64,000 bases of DNA from SHLQ01 sp047638715 (GTDB lineage Bacteria > Actinomycetota > Acidimicrobiia > Acidimicrobiales > SHLQ01). The notes below the pieces were generated by a model. It saw only the letters and a program-made list of their open reading frames with translations, ran no database searches and had not been told where the DNA came from. The position numbers and the translations under genes were made by a program. The stretch covers positions 18,188-82,187 of the forward strand of contig JBLIMK010000003.1 in assembly GCA_047638715.1 (NCBI GenBank), given 5' to 3'. Below, one piece after another: positions 9,602-18,375 of the stretch (position 1 is its first letter; each line of letters begins with the position of its first letter).

Positions 9602-12030
9602 CGGTTCACCACCCGCTCCTTCTGCATTCTTCGCACATTGAGAAACATCACCGGCAAGACCGAGATCAAGATGAACACGGAGATGGCAGATCCGAGGCCA
9701 GTGTTGAAGAAGCTGAACGAAACTTCGAACATGTCGTTCGCCAACACGTTCGTCCCGAAGTTTCCGCCCGTAGTCACCTTCACGATGTCGAACACCTTCG
9801 TGACAAGGACGATGAGGGTGGTCGAAACGACACCGATAGTGGGCAGGATCTGGGGCATCGTAACCCGGAAGAAAGTCTGGGACTCGGTAGCGCCGTCGAC
9901 CTTGGCTGCCTCTATGAACTCCGTTGGCACCGCCTTAATTGCCGCCGCCAAAATGACCATCGCAAATCCGGTTTGGATCCAGATCAGGATCACCATCATG
10001 TAGACGTTGTTGAACGGACCATCGTTCAAGAAACGAACAATGTCGGGGCCCGCATACTCACCGTTCGAAAGCTTGAATCCGCCAAGGCTCCTTCGAGCGA
10101 GTTCGATGAAGAGGTACCCGAACACGATGATCCCGCCGACCTGAGCCGAGAATGCCTTGCCAGACTTCACCCGGCGGATCCCCGAGCGCACCAGCAGCCC
10201 AAGTACGCCAGCGAGAATTACCAGCGCCAACACCCGCGGCCACCCCGCAAAGCTGAGCCGGCCAAGTTGGACCCACGTGGCGTTGAGGACGCTGGTCTGG
10301 GTTTCGGTTGCGGGAAAGCGTGGCTGGTATTGCAAACGCCACACGATTGAGGCACCAACAAACGAAACCGCCATCGGCATGAAGATGAGCGCCTTGGCGA
10401 CGGTCTCAGTCGATCCTGCACGCTCGGCAAGTACAGCGATCATGAGACCGAGCACGACCGAGAGGGTCGTGACCGTAATGACCCACCAGATGTTGTTGAA
10501 GAACGTTCCTCGAATCACTGACAGGACCCCGAAGGCAAAGAGGAACAAGCCGAAAATGATTGCGCCGATCGAAGCGCCCGTCCGTTCGAAGTTGCCGAAT
10601 GATTCAACTCTTCCCGTGAGGGAGATGCCAGCAATACCCAAGAGAACGATAAGTGCGATGACCGGGATAAACCATGGGATCGAGGTGAACTGGGTCAGGC
10701 TCGTCGACCTGAGCGTCGACCAAAGGCCAGCGACGAACGTGATCGATGCGACCAAGAGCAAAACGATCGAACCACGAGAGCCATCGATCAGGCCGACCCG
10801 GTTTCGACGACTGTTCGCAATGAGACCGATGAGCAAACCGGCGCCGATGAGCAACATGCCTAGGAGATACAGGTCGGAGGTAAAGAGCGACCGCCAGTTA
10901 GACAGATCGAAAGAGTCGTCATCGGTCAAGAGTTCGGTGTAGTTGTCGAACCACACCCACTCCTCTGACCGACGGTCCTTGAACGACAAGATGATGGTGC
11001 GCACTGCGGGAATGACGAGTGCCGCCGACAAAAACAACATCGCGGGACCGAGAAAGATGAAGGCACGCATTCGGTTATCGAATCGTGCGAGCGTGCCCCC
11101 TCGGGGCGCGACGTTGATGCCGAGCCGCATGCCGAGAAGCGAGAGAGGAATAATGGTGGCGATGGCAGCGTCCCGCTCGGGACCGGAGCCAAGAAGTGTG
11201 TGCCAGTTGCCGCCGAGCCACACGGTCGCTATCCAACCAAGAAAGGCACCTACCATCGCTGCCGGCGCGAGTTCAATGGTTGACGTCTTGCCACGCAGCC
11301 GCGAAATACCGGCGGCGATTGCGATACCGATCAAGATGCCGATGAGCGCATTGCCCCAGTGGATTTCTGGACGGTGCCAGACTTGAAGATTCGAACCGAT
11401 CATGTAGCCCGAGATCGCGCCCAGTGCAGCGCCGAGGGACACGCGCGCTACCCGATTCGGCAACGACGTCATAACAAAGACGCCGACCCCCCACACAAGA
11501 AGGCCAAAGATTGGCCACTCAAGGCGGCCGGCCGTTCCGCTTCCCGCACCTCGGAGGATGGGGTCCTCGGGCCGCACGAGGGATGTGACAACAAGGTTTC
11601 CGCGCAGCATGGAGAAGGAGATGACAGCGACGACGCCGCACACCAGGCCCATGAATCGCGACCAGCCGAACCTGGCTTGATCAGCGATCAGATTCATCAG
11701 CACCCAGGTGCCGCCGATCAAACCGATTGCGCAAATGACCACAAACATCGTCGACGCGACCCGGTCGTAAGACAGAGGGTCGACGATGATCGAGACTCCG
11801 ACACCGGCCAAGAGGGCGAGGAGTAAAACTCCACGAATGATTGGCCACATCGTCGAGCGCGGGTCGATCGTCGCAGCGATGTAGCCGACGATTGCGCCGA
11901 AGACGAGGCCGAAGGATGCCCATTGGGCCCAATCCAAGCGCATCATCCCTGGCTCACCGGAGCGCACCAAAATAAATAGCGCTACCCCGACCAAAGCAAC
12001 AATGGCGGGCAGACGTTGCCTCGTACTCAC
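9598..12030 (-). CDS. Oversized ABC sugar permease (MalF-type) with extra N-terminal membrane domain
   Basis: An 810-residue permease; MalF-type proteins are usually about 300-500. The C-terminal part (roughly residues 500-810) is the canonical domain, with the EAA loop EFIEAAKVDGATESQTFFR near residue 715 followed by TMPQILPTIG. The first 300 or so residues contain many additional hydrophobic segments in a repetitive, glycine-rich arrangement with no motif that I recognise, and another loop (NYTELLTDDDSFDLSNW) precedes the core. The start ATG is at 12030; a 14-bp-stem hairpin separates it from the binding-protein gene. With the 309-residue partner it would form the transmembrane channel of the sugar importer. 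Confidence 0.88.
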   Translation of the reverse strand: MSTRQRLPAIVALVGVALFILVRSGEPGMMRLDWAQWASFGLVFGAIVGYIAATIDPRSTMWPIIRGVLLLALLAGVGVSIIVDPLSYDRVASTMFVVICAIGLIGGTWVLMNLIADQARFGWSRFMGLVCGVVAVISFSMLRGNLVVTSLVRPEDPILRGAGSGTAGRLEWPIFGLLVWGVGVFVMTSLPNRVARVSLGAALGAISGYMIGSNLQVWHRPEIHWGNALIGILIGIAIAAGISRLRGKTSTIELAPAAMVGAFLGWIATVWLGGNWHTLLGSGPERDAAIATIIPLSLLGMRLGINVAPRGGTLARFDNRMRAFIFLGPAMLFLSAALVIPAVRTIILSFKDRRSEEWVWFDNYTELLTDDDSFDLSNWRSLFTSDLYLLGMLLIGAGLLIGLIANSRRNRVGLIDGSRGSIVLLLVASITFVAGLWSTLRSTSLTQFTSIPWFIPVIALIVLLGIAGISLTGRVESFGNFERTGASIGAIIFGLFLFAFGVLSVIRGTFFNNIWWVITVTTLSVVLGLMIAVLAERAGSTETVAKALIFMPMAVSFVGASIVWRLQYQPRFPATETQTSVLNATWVQLGRLSFAGWPRVLALVILAGVLGLLVRSGIRRVKSGKAFSAQVGGIIVFGYLFIELARRSLGGFKLSNGEYAGPDIVRFLNDGPFNNVYMMVILIWIQTGFAMVILAAAIKAVPTEFIEAAKVDGATESQTFFRVTMPQILPTIGVVSTTLIVLVTKVFDIVKVTTGGNFGTNVLANDMFEVSFSFFNTGLGSAISVFILISVLPVMFLNVRRMQKERVVNR

Positions 12031-12060
12031 ATTTCCCCCTGTATGTACGTGTTAGCCAGA

Positions 12061-12092
12061 CGGGGGTGAATGTGATCCCACATTCACCCCCG
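12061..12092. terminator. Strong intergenic hairpin between binding protein and permease genes
   Basis: CGGGGGTGAATGTG (12061-12074) pairs perfectly with CACATTCACCCCCG (12079-12092) around a four-base loop, without a T-run on either side. Placed between the binding protein and the permeases, it probably acts as a transcript stabiliser or partial attenuator giving more binding protein than permease, as in other sugar ABC operons. Confidence 0.6.
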
Positions 12093-12141
12093 GTCCGGAA
12101 CTGCTTTGCCGTCCGCGAAGGGCGAGCAATTGGCTACAGAA

Positions 12142-13611
12142 CTACTCTGTTGGCCAAGCTTCGTCGATCTTTGCTGCACCACCGGCAACATCGATCTCGC
12201 CGTTGACCATTGCGGTCGCTTGCGTCCAGAACTCGCCTGCGCCAACGTCAGCTGGCATGAGGTCGGAACCATCGAAGCGGAAGACTGGAGCTTCCTGAAG
12301 GATGGTCACGAAGCCCTGTCCAAGTGGCTCCCAGAGGGACTTGTCAGCGTTCAGGTTTGCGGTGTTGAAGCCGGAGAGCACGCCGTCGCCGCCCTTTGCT
12401 GCCTTCTGCGCTGCCTGACGGCGGTTCGCGTACTCGCCTGAACCCATGTAGTCCATGACGGCCCACGTGGCGTCGTTCGTGTTGAACGCACCGGTCAGGT
12501 TTCCTCCACCCATGACTGGCTTGTCGTCAGCGGTGAGTGAAGGGAAGTAGAAGACGTCGACGTCGACCGAAGATCCCTCCGGGAGGAAGCTTGCGAAGAA
12601 CGATGCCTGGCGAACCATGGCGCAGTTGTCGGCGATGAGGTCCTCAGCTGGCTTCGATGCGAAGTGCGTCGAAGCAATCGACTCAATTCCACCGAACACG
12701 GCACCATCGGTGCTCCAGAGATCGATGATCTCCTGCATGACCTGGGTGACCTCATCGGAGGAGAACTTGAGCTCGTTGCTAACCCACTGATCGTAGGCAT
12801 CGCCACCGTGGAAGCGAAGCATGAGGTCTTCGGTCCAGTCGGTGAAGACCCAGCCGGTTGCCTGACCTGATTCGATACCGACACACCATGGGGTCACGCC
12901 GTCATCGATCATTGTGTTGGTGAGCGCCTTGAGGTCATCCCACGTGGTGGGGATTTCGTAGCCGTTGGCCTCGAACACTGCTGGCTTGTGCCAAACGATC
13001 GACTTGAGGTCGTTCTTGACCGGAACGCCGTAGAACTCGCCGTCGACGAGCCCGAAGCCCATCTGGGCTTCCTGCCAGTTCGCCGACACGGAGTCGAACA
13101 CATCGCCGGGCAGTGCGTTGACGAAGCCCTCACGAGCGAAGTCAGCGAGCTTGCCTGGCTGTGGGAAGATCGAAATGTCGGGTGGGTTGCCCGCTGCGAT
13201 CTGCACGTTGATCTCGGCTTCCCAATCGGCCGAACCGGTGTAGATCACCGAAAGACCTGTCTCTTCCTCGAACGGCTCCATGGCCGTTTCGATGGCGTTC
13301 CACTCTTCTGCGGAGCGCTCTGGGCCTGTGATCTGAACCACCTGGCCTTCGAACTCTCGAACAACAGGTGCTTCTACACCAGTCGTGGCGGCTTCGAGGT
13401 CGGCCTGGGCTGCCTCGAGGTCTGCCTTGGCCTGGTCTGCGTCAGCCTGGGCTGCGGTTGCGGCATCTTGTGCTTGTTCAAGGCTTGCTGCGGCTGCACC
13501 GTCATCGGTGACTGCAGCGACAGCACCCGATGGTGCATCGGAGCCACACGCGGCGGCAACGAGCGATACGGCGAACAGTGCTGCGAGCAGCTTCATCCAC
13601 TTACTTATCAT
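12142..13611 (-). CDS. Sugar ABC transporter substrate-binding lipoprotein
   Basis: A 489-residue family-1 extracellular solute-binding protein. The signal peptide ends in a lipobox (VAAAC, lipidated Cys at residue 22). Residues about 35-75 form an Ala/Gln/Asp-rich heptad segment (LEQAQDAATAAQADADQAKA) that predicts a coiled-coil stalk, then the binding domain starts at VVQITGPERSAEEWNAIETA and includes YTGSADWEAEINVQIAAGNPPDISIFPQPGKL. It captures a sugar outside the membrane for the permeases at 8672-12030. Two tandem LacI-type operators lie 60-90 bp upstream of the start, so expression should be sugar-inducible. The sugar is unknown. Confidence 0.92.
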   Translation of the reverse strand: MISKWMKLLAALFAVSLVAAACGSDAPSGAVAAVTDDGAAAASLEQAQDAATAAQADADQAKADLEAAQADLEAATTGVEAPVVREFEGQVVQITGPERSAEEWNAIETAMEPFEEETGLSVIYTGSADWEAEINVQIAAGNPPDISIFPQPGKLADFAREGFVNALPGDVFDSVSANWQEAQMGFGLVDGEFYGVPVKNDLKSIVWHKPAVFEANGYEIPTTWDDLKALTNTMIDDGVTPWCVGIESGQATGWVFTDWTEDLMLRFHGGDAYDQWVSNELKFSSDEVTQVMQEIIDLWSTDGAVFGGIESIASTHFASKPAEDLIADNCAMVRQASFFASFLPEGSSVDVDVFYFPSLTADDKPVMGGGNLTGAFNTNDATWAVMDYMGSGEYANRRQAAQKAAKGGDGVLSGFNTANLNADKSLWEPLGQGFVTILQEAPVFRFDGSDLMPADVGAGEFWTQATAMVNGEIDVAGGAAKIDEAWPTE

Positions 13612-13673
13612 TACAGGGGTCCCCTCCTGATTTGGGATTCCCGACCACTCGGCCGAAAACTCTAAACGTCTTC

Positions 13674-13700
13674 TGCAAACGTTTACAGAAAACGTTTACA
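13674..13700. promoter_or_regulatory. Tandem LacI-type operators upstream of the ABC operon
   Basis: TGCAAACGTTTACA (13674-13687) is a near-perfect palindrome fitting the LacI-family pattern, and AGAAAACGTTTACA (13687-13700) follows it, overlapping by one base. They lie between the lacI-type gene and the binding-protein gene that they presumably control. A weaker resemblance (CTAAACGTCTTC) sits just before them. Confidence 0.75.
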
Positions 13701-13774
13701 GCGGGAAGCTAGCGGACCTTGGTTGCGTTGTCACGCCGCGCCGGAAGACTAGATAGCAACTCCATGAGTCATCA

Positions 13775-14845
13775 TCATTTGCGATAGACGTGATCGCCAT
13801 TCCCGATGGTGGATTGACGAACGACCAGCTCTAGCCATTCCAGGCTGGCCTCGGTCGCCTTGCCTTCACTATTCGGCTTCGGTACATCGAGGAGCGCAAC
13901 ATCGTTGATTACCGACAGCAGACGTTCCGCTGCCGCCGCACCCAGTCGCCGTGGCGCAAGTCGAACGGTACTGAGCCCAACGAGCGGTGCAAGTTCGTGA
14001 TCATCGATACCGATGATCGCCATGTCGTCGGGCCACGAGAGGCCACGTTCCTTCAAGACACTCCAGGCGCCGAACGCCATTTCGTCCGAAAGGACGAATA
14101 GCGCGGTCGGTGGATTCTCCATATCGAGAATCCGCTCCATCGCTAGTCGACCACCATCGGCGGTGAAACGCCCCGATTGTTCAAGCGAAGGATCGACGGC
14201 GATACCCGATTCGGCCAGCGCGCCCGTATATCCAGCAAGACGAAGTCCCGGAACAGAGAATACGAGCGGATGGTTCGGCTCTCCCGAGATCACACCGATG
14301 CGCGTGTGCCCGAGGCTTAGAAGATGCTCGGTCGCTAAGTACCCAACTTGGTAGTCATCAATGAGTACCGCCGGGAACAACCGTGTGGCGAAACCTGCGG
14401 TGACGGTCGGGACCCCCGCCTCCCAAAGATCTGTTGCCGCGGCTTCGGAAATATTCAGATCCACGAGGATCGCTCCGTCGACGCGCTTGTCGAGTTGCGC
14501 CACGTCCGACAGGAATTGTTCACGCGCCTTCGGATCCTCGACCGGATGGGTGATCGTCTCGTAGCCATTCAACAAAAGGTGATCGATCGCACCGGCGATG
14601 AACCGGGAGAAGTACCAGCCGTCGACCGTCGGGGTCGAGATTTGAACGAGATTCGTCCGCCCCGTTGCCAACCGGGCCGCACTCGGGTCGGCTCGATAGT
14701 TCATCTCGTCCGCGACCTTTTCGACGCGAGCCTTGGTCGACGCGGCCACGTTAGGTAGACCTCGCAGCGCGCGGGACACGGTTGCGACGGACACGCCTGC
14801 TTGTCGGGCAACGTCCTCAATCGAGGGGCCGCGCTTACGATTCAC
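13775..14845 (-). CDS. LacI-family transcriptional repressor
   Basis: A 356-residue LacI/GalR regulator. The helix-turn-helix is at the extreme N-terminus (SIEDVARQAGVSVATVSRALRG, about residues 7-27), with hinge sequence RADPSAARLATGRT; the periplasmic-binding-like effector domain follows (GAILVDLNIS, LLSLGHTRIGVISG, FVLSDEMAFGAWSVL, IIGIDDHELAPLVGLSTVR). The GTG at 14845 is chosen because the HTH normally begins a few residues after the start; the much longer open frame upstream is not family-like. An operator matching its presumed targets lies 50 bp upstream, suggesting autoregulation. It likely controls the ABC importer and the dehydrogenase/reductase pair at 4.4 kb. Confidence 0.9.
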   Translation of the reverse strand: MNRKRGPSIEDVARQAGVSVATVSRALRGLPNVAASTKARVEKVADEMNYRADPSAARLATGRTNLVQISTPTVDGWYFSRFIAGAIDHLLLNGYETITHPVEDPKAREQFLSDVAQLDKRVDGAILVDLNISEAAATDLWEAGVPTVTAGFATRLFPAVLIDDYQVGYLATEHLLSLGHTRIGVISGEPNHPLVFSVPGLRLAGYTGALAESGIAVDPSLEQSGRFTADGGRLAMERILDMENPPTALFVLSDEMAFGAWSVLKERGLSWPDDMAIIGIDDHELAPLVGLSTVRLAPRRLGAAAAERLLSVINDVALLDVPKPNSEGKATEASLEWLELVVRQSTIGNGDHVYRK

Positions 14846-14894
14846 TTCGTTGGCCGCCGAATTTTCGAGGATGATCGGCAAACACCGAGCCGAA

Positions 14895-14908
14895 TGTAAT
14901 CGCTTGCA
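14895..14908. promoter_or_regulatory. LacI-type operator in the lacI/aldolase divergent region
   Basis: TGTAATCGCTTGCA (reverse complement TGCAAGCGATTACA) fits TGNAANCGNTNNCA and matches the other two sites closely. It lies upstream of the repressor gene within the roughly 290-bp region shared with the divergent aldolase gene. No other feature is evident in that region apart from a weak further match (CGAAAGCGCTCTAC) nearer the aldolase. Confidence 0.7.
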
Positions 14909-15139
14909 CAAGATCTGCAAATCGATACATTCCTGGGACAGATCCACTATCTCTCCAGCCGATGGCGCAGTGCGCGAAGATACGACTCGGTGATATCGCG
15001 TGGGTTCGTCACAAACGGCCCACCCAATGAGCGCGAGATCTAGTCTGATGGTCTCACGACGTACCTTCGAAAGCGCTCTACGCTGTGCCGAGGCACGTCG
15101 GCGACATACGACAAGCCACACGGAATAACAGAGAGTTTC

Positions 15140-16027
15140 ATGAACGAACAGCAACTCGAAAAGATGACCACCGCTGCAGGCTTCATCGCCGCACTCGACC
15201 AGAGCGGTGGCTCCACGCCCAAGGCGCTACTCGCCTACGGCGTAAGCGAAGGCGAATACTCCGGCGACGAAGAGATGTACGCCAAGGTTCACGAGATGCG
15301 AAGCCGCATCATGACGAACTCCGCCTTCACCGGTGATCGTGTCATCGGCGCGATCTTGTTCGAGAACACCATGGGCCGCCAGGTCGAAGGACAAGACACC
15401 GGCGACTACCTGTGGAACGAGAAGGGTGTCGTGCCGTTCATCAAGGTCGACAAAGGCCTCGCAGATGAAGAGAACGGCGCACAGGTCATGAAGTCGATTC
15501 CCGGCCTCGACGACCTACTCGTCCGATCGGTCGACAAGGGCATGTTCGGCACGAAGATGCGCTCGGTCATCAAGATGGCCAACCCGGCCGGTGTCGACGC
15601 AGTCGTCGCCCAGCAATTCGAAGTCGGCCACCAGATCATCGCCGCTGGCCTCGTACCGATCATCGAACCCGAGGTCGACATCAACTCGCCAGAGAAGGCC
15701 GAGGCCGAAGCCATGCTTCGCTCATCGCTTCTCGAACACGTCAACCAACTCGCAGCCGATCAGCACGTCATGTTGAAGCTGACCTTGCCCGAGGCCGACA
15801 ACTTCTACGCCGAGCTCATCACACATCCCCAGGTCGTTCGCGTCGTAGCCCTTTCGGGTGGCTACAGCCGCGACGAGGCCAACGCTCGCCTCGGCCGAAA
15901 CAACGACATGATCGCCAGCTTCTCCCGAGCACTGAGCGAAGGATTGTCCGCGCAGCAATCAAACGACGACTTCACCAAAACGATGGACACAACCATCCAA
16001 AGCATTCGCGACGCCTCAGCGACCTAG
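15140..16027 (+). CDS. Class I fructose-bisphosphate aldolase
   Basis: A 295-residue class I (Schiff-base) aldolase of the bacterial type that begins FIAALDQSGGSTPKALLAYG. Other family motifs are ILFENTMGR, VVPFIKVDKGL (Lys region), FGTKMRSVIKMANPAG, GLVPIIEPEVDINSP with the active-site Glu, and LMLKLTLPE-like MLKLTLPEADNFY carrying the presumed Schiff-base lysine, then ALSGGYSRDEAN for phosphate binding. It cleaves fructose 1,6-bisphosphate into two triose phosphates. It is divergent from the LacI repressor and may supply the glycolytic end of the sugar pathway imported by the neighbouring ABC system. A strong terminator follows. Confidence 0.92.
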   Translation: MNEQQLEKMTTAAGFIAALDQSGGSTPKALLAYGVSEGEYSGDEEMYAKVHEMRSRIMTNSAFTGDRVIGAILFENTMGRQVEGQDTGDYLWNEKGVVPFIKVDKGLADEENGAQVMKSIPGLDDLLVRSVDKGMFGTKMRSVIKMANPAGVDAVVAQQFEVGHQIIAAGLVPIIEPEVDINSPEKAEAEAMLRSSLLEHVNQLAADQHVMLKLTLPEADNFYAELITHPQVVRVVALSGGYSRDEANARLGRNNDMIASFSRALSEGLSAQQSNDDFTKTMDTTIQSIRDASAT

Positions 16028-16097
16028 TCCGCTCGACCCGTTGGGTCGAGATCCCCAAACAAGTCACCGGCGAAACACATTCCGAGGGCAAATCACC

Positions 16098-16145
16098 GAA
16101 CAGCGTCGTCCGAGAGTTCTCTCGGGCGGCGCTGTTCTGTTTTTA
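16098..16145 (+). terminator. Rho-independent terminator of the aldolase gene
   Basis: GAACAGCGTCGTCCGAGAG and CTCTCGGGCGGCGCTGTTC form a long, almost perfect stem with a short loop, directly followed by TGTTTTTATT. A smaller hairpin (CTCGACCCGTTGGGTCGAG, 16032-16050) immediately follows the stop codon. Confidence 0.9.
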
Positions 16146-16176
16146 TTCACGACCCCACTTCGGACCGCCGCAAAAA

Positions 16177-16902
16177 CTACTTGCCGAGGACCTGGCCGAG
16201 AAGACCACCACCGCCGCCACCGCTTTCGTTGTTGTCAACCCGTGGACCCTCCGATGGTTGGACGAGAACGAACCCCTCCCCACCGAAGGCCATCTGGAAT
16301 GTCTCGCCACTCCCGCCGCGGACCATCGACTTGAGACCGCCGGTATCGGTCTTGAGTTGCATCTGAACACCGCCAGACCACATGACCACAGCCTGGGCAT
16401 CGGCGAAGGTGGGTGCGCTGGCGACATCGAGCATCACCGGAGGTCCGTCGCTCGTAACAGCGACAAATCCGGTGCCCGACAACTGCATGTTGTAGAGGCC
16501 TCCGGCCATGGCGCCGGCAGCGCCGCCGCTCAACCGCTTGATCTCCCAGTCGATCGACTCGTTGAACGCCAGGACGTTGGCCCCGTTAACCGACATGCTG
16601 TCGTTCTCGAGATACATGATGTGAACATCTTTGGCGTCGTCGGCGACGAAGAGCTCACCCGTGCCATTCGCATGCATCATGCTCGCGCCTTCACCGGTGG
16701 CGGCCTTCTTCAACATCTTGCCGAGTCCACCCGACCCCTTGTTCTCGAACTTCACATCACCCTGGTAGGCGACCATCGATCCTCGTTTGGCGTGCACCCC
16801 GCCGGCCGCGAGTTCGATCTTGAGCAGCTTGCTATTTTGTCGAGTGAACTGCTCCCCTGTTTCGGTCTCGGCGTATTGATCGAGGTTGGATCGAATCGAC
16901 AT
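16177..16902 (-). CDS. AIM24-family protein
   Basis: A 241-residue protein of the AIM24/TIGR00266 type (tryptophan RNA-binding attenuator-like beta fold). Visible family features are the alternating hydrophobic beta strands LLKIELAAGGVHAKRGSMVAYQGDVKF, then GELFVADDAKDVHIMYLENDSMSVNGANVLAF and the Gly-rich end SGETFQMAFGGEGFVLVQPSEG followed by a glycine tail. Function in bacteria is not established. The ATG at 16902 (MSIRSNLDQYAE) is preferred over the longer frame, which would overlap the upstream HisC gene. It follows hisC on the same strand with an 89-bp gap. Confidence 0.8.
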   Translation of the reverse strand: MSIRSNLDQYAETETGEQFTRQNSKLLKIELAAGGVHAKRGSMVAYQGDVKFENKGSGGLGKMLKKAATGEGASMMHANGTGELFVADDAKDVHIMYLENDSMSVNGANVLAFNESIDWEIKRLSGGAAGAMAGGLYNMQLSGTGFVAVTSDGPPVMLDVASAPTFADAQAVVMWSGGVQMQLKTDTGGLKSMVRGGSGETFQMAFGGEGFVLVQPSEGPRVDNNESGGGGGGLLGQVLGK

Positions 16903-16991
16903 GTTGGAGGTGCTCCGCTCTTCTACGTAGTTGTAGTGACCATCTTTGTCGATCCGTTGACCTCGGTGCTTGAGTGCGGGAGGTTCGGGTA

Positions 16992-18068
16992 TCAGCGAGC
17001 GGCGAAGAACGCCTCGAGCCAACGATCGTTCTGTTCGGGCGAACCAATCGTGACGCGCAATCCAAATCCCGCGAACGGCCTGGTGACCAGACCCTGCTTC
17101 TCCATGGCGATGGCGATTTCTTCGGTCGCAGCGCCGGTCGGGATGAACACGAAGTTGCCGTGGGCCGGCGGCGTCTCGACACCAGCGTTGGCCAAAGCCT
17201 CAATACATCGGTCACGTTCCGTGACGAGCGAAGTCACGTTCTTGAGCGCGGCGGCCTCATGTTCGATAGCGGCAAGCATTCCTGCTTGCGCCAGATTGTT
17301 TACCGAGAAGGCCAGCCGGACTTTGTCGAGTTGCTCGATGATCGACGGATCGGCGACGCCGTACCCGGAGCGCAGACCAGCCAACCCAAATGCCTTTGAG
17401 AACGTGCGGGTCACCACAAGGTTGGGATGTGTTGGTTGTAAGTCGACTATGGGATCACCGAACGATGCGTCGGAGAACTCTCGATACGCCTCGTCGATGA
17501 CGACGATCACATCGTCGGGGATCCGGTGCAGCAGCGTATTGACCTCGTCCATCGAGATGGCCGAGCCCGTGGGATTGTTGGGCGTCGCGAGGAAGATGAC
17601 CTTGGTTCGATCGGTCACGGCCTCAGCGACCGCATCGAGGTCGAAAGCGAAGTTGGAATCGAGCGCTACCCGCACGTCGACGGCATCGCACAGCGTGCTG
17701 AAAACCGGATAGATCTCGAACGAAGGCCAAGGAAAGATTACCTCGTCGCCCGGATCGACGAACGTCATGAACAGCTGTTGTAACAATCCGCTCGAGCCGC
17801 ATCCCACGGTTATGCGTGAAACGTCGACCCCGAGCCACTCACCTATGGCGACGCGAACTTCGCTTGCGTTGTTGTCCGCATAGCGGTTCACCCCTGACGC
17901 GGCCTCGACGATGGCGTCGATAACAGCGGGTGCGGGCGACCATGGATTCTCATTCGATGCAAGTTTGATGGCGTCCTCGATGCCGTGTTCGTCCTCGATC
18001 TGGCTCGCTGCCTTTCCAGGTCGATAACTAGCCAGGTTCAGTACTGCGGGTCGCACTCGTCCGATCAT
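16992..18068 (-). CDS. hisC: Histidinol-phosphate aminotransferase family
   Basis: A 358-residue fold-type I PLP aminotransferase. KLASNENPWSPAPAV is the HisC signature; RYADNNASEVRVAIGEWLGV, VGCGSSGLLQQL (PLP-phosphate), FLATPNNPTGS (Asn contact), VIDEAYREFSD (Asp to pyridine N) and TRTFSKAFGLAGLRSGYG with the catalytic lysine follow in order. HisC converts imidazole-acetol phosphate to histidinol phosphate; orphan copies can also act on aromatic amino acids, and no other his gene is nearby. The ATG at 18068 is chosen because GAGAGGA lies about eight bases upstream; an ATG three codons earlier is also possible. Confidence 0.85.
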   Translation of the reverse strand: MIGRVRPAVLNLASYRPGKAASQIEDEHGIEDAIKLASNENPWSPAPAVIDAIVEAASGVNRYADNNASEVRVAIGEWLGVDVSRITVGCGSSGLLQQLFMTFVDPGDEVIFPWPSFEIYPVFSTLCDAVDVRVALDSNFAFDLDAVAEAVTDRTKVIFLATPNNPTGSAISMDEVNTLLHRIPDDVIVVIDEAYREFSDASFGDPIVDLQPTHPNLVVTRTFSKAFGLAGLRSGYGVADPSIIEQLDKVRLAFSVNNLAQAGMLAAIEHEAAALKNVTSLVTERDRCIEALANAGVETPPAHGNFVFIPTGAATEEIAIAMEKQGLVTRPFAGFGLRVTIGSPEQNDRWLEAFFAAR

Positions 18069-18375
18069 CACTGCCATCCTCTCGAGATGTCCCCACGCTC
18101 GCACAGCGGTTCGTGCGACAACCACCTCAGGCTCAAGATCGCCCTGGTTGCACCGATTGGACTGCACAGCGCTAGTGTTGTTTACACAGCGAGTTCGGGC
18201 ATGCCACCCGCAGTAGCTGTAGGCGCAACCTTCCGGGTTGCAGCCGAACGCACACCTTGCGTTTCGACCTTCGATTCGCAGTGGTGCAATCAACCGAGAT
18301 GAGGATCACCTCGTCTCCCTAGTGTCGCCAGATCCCAAGCGGACCAATCCGGTGCCACATCTGTAGGAGAACTTC
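18069..18375. other. Divergent intergenic region between hisC and SNF2 helicase 1
   Basis: About 300 bp without a convincing gene. It must hold both promoters. AGGAG at 18365-18369 serves the helicase. I see no palindrome, riboswitch or repeat that I can name in it. Confidence 0.5.

Noticed and set aside
14846..15154. Extended N-terminus of the LacI protein
   Set aside because: The HTH is normally within the first few residues; the upstream codons are unlike any regulator and overlap the operator.
18069..18293. Extended N-terminus of HisC
   Set aside because: The extra 75 residues are Cys/Arg-rich and not family-like, and a good ribosome-binding site precedes the ATG at 18068.
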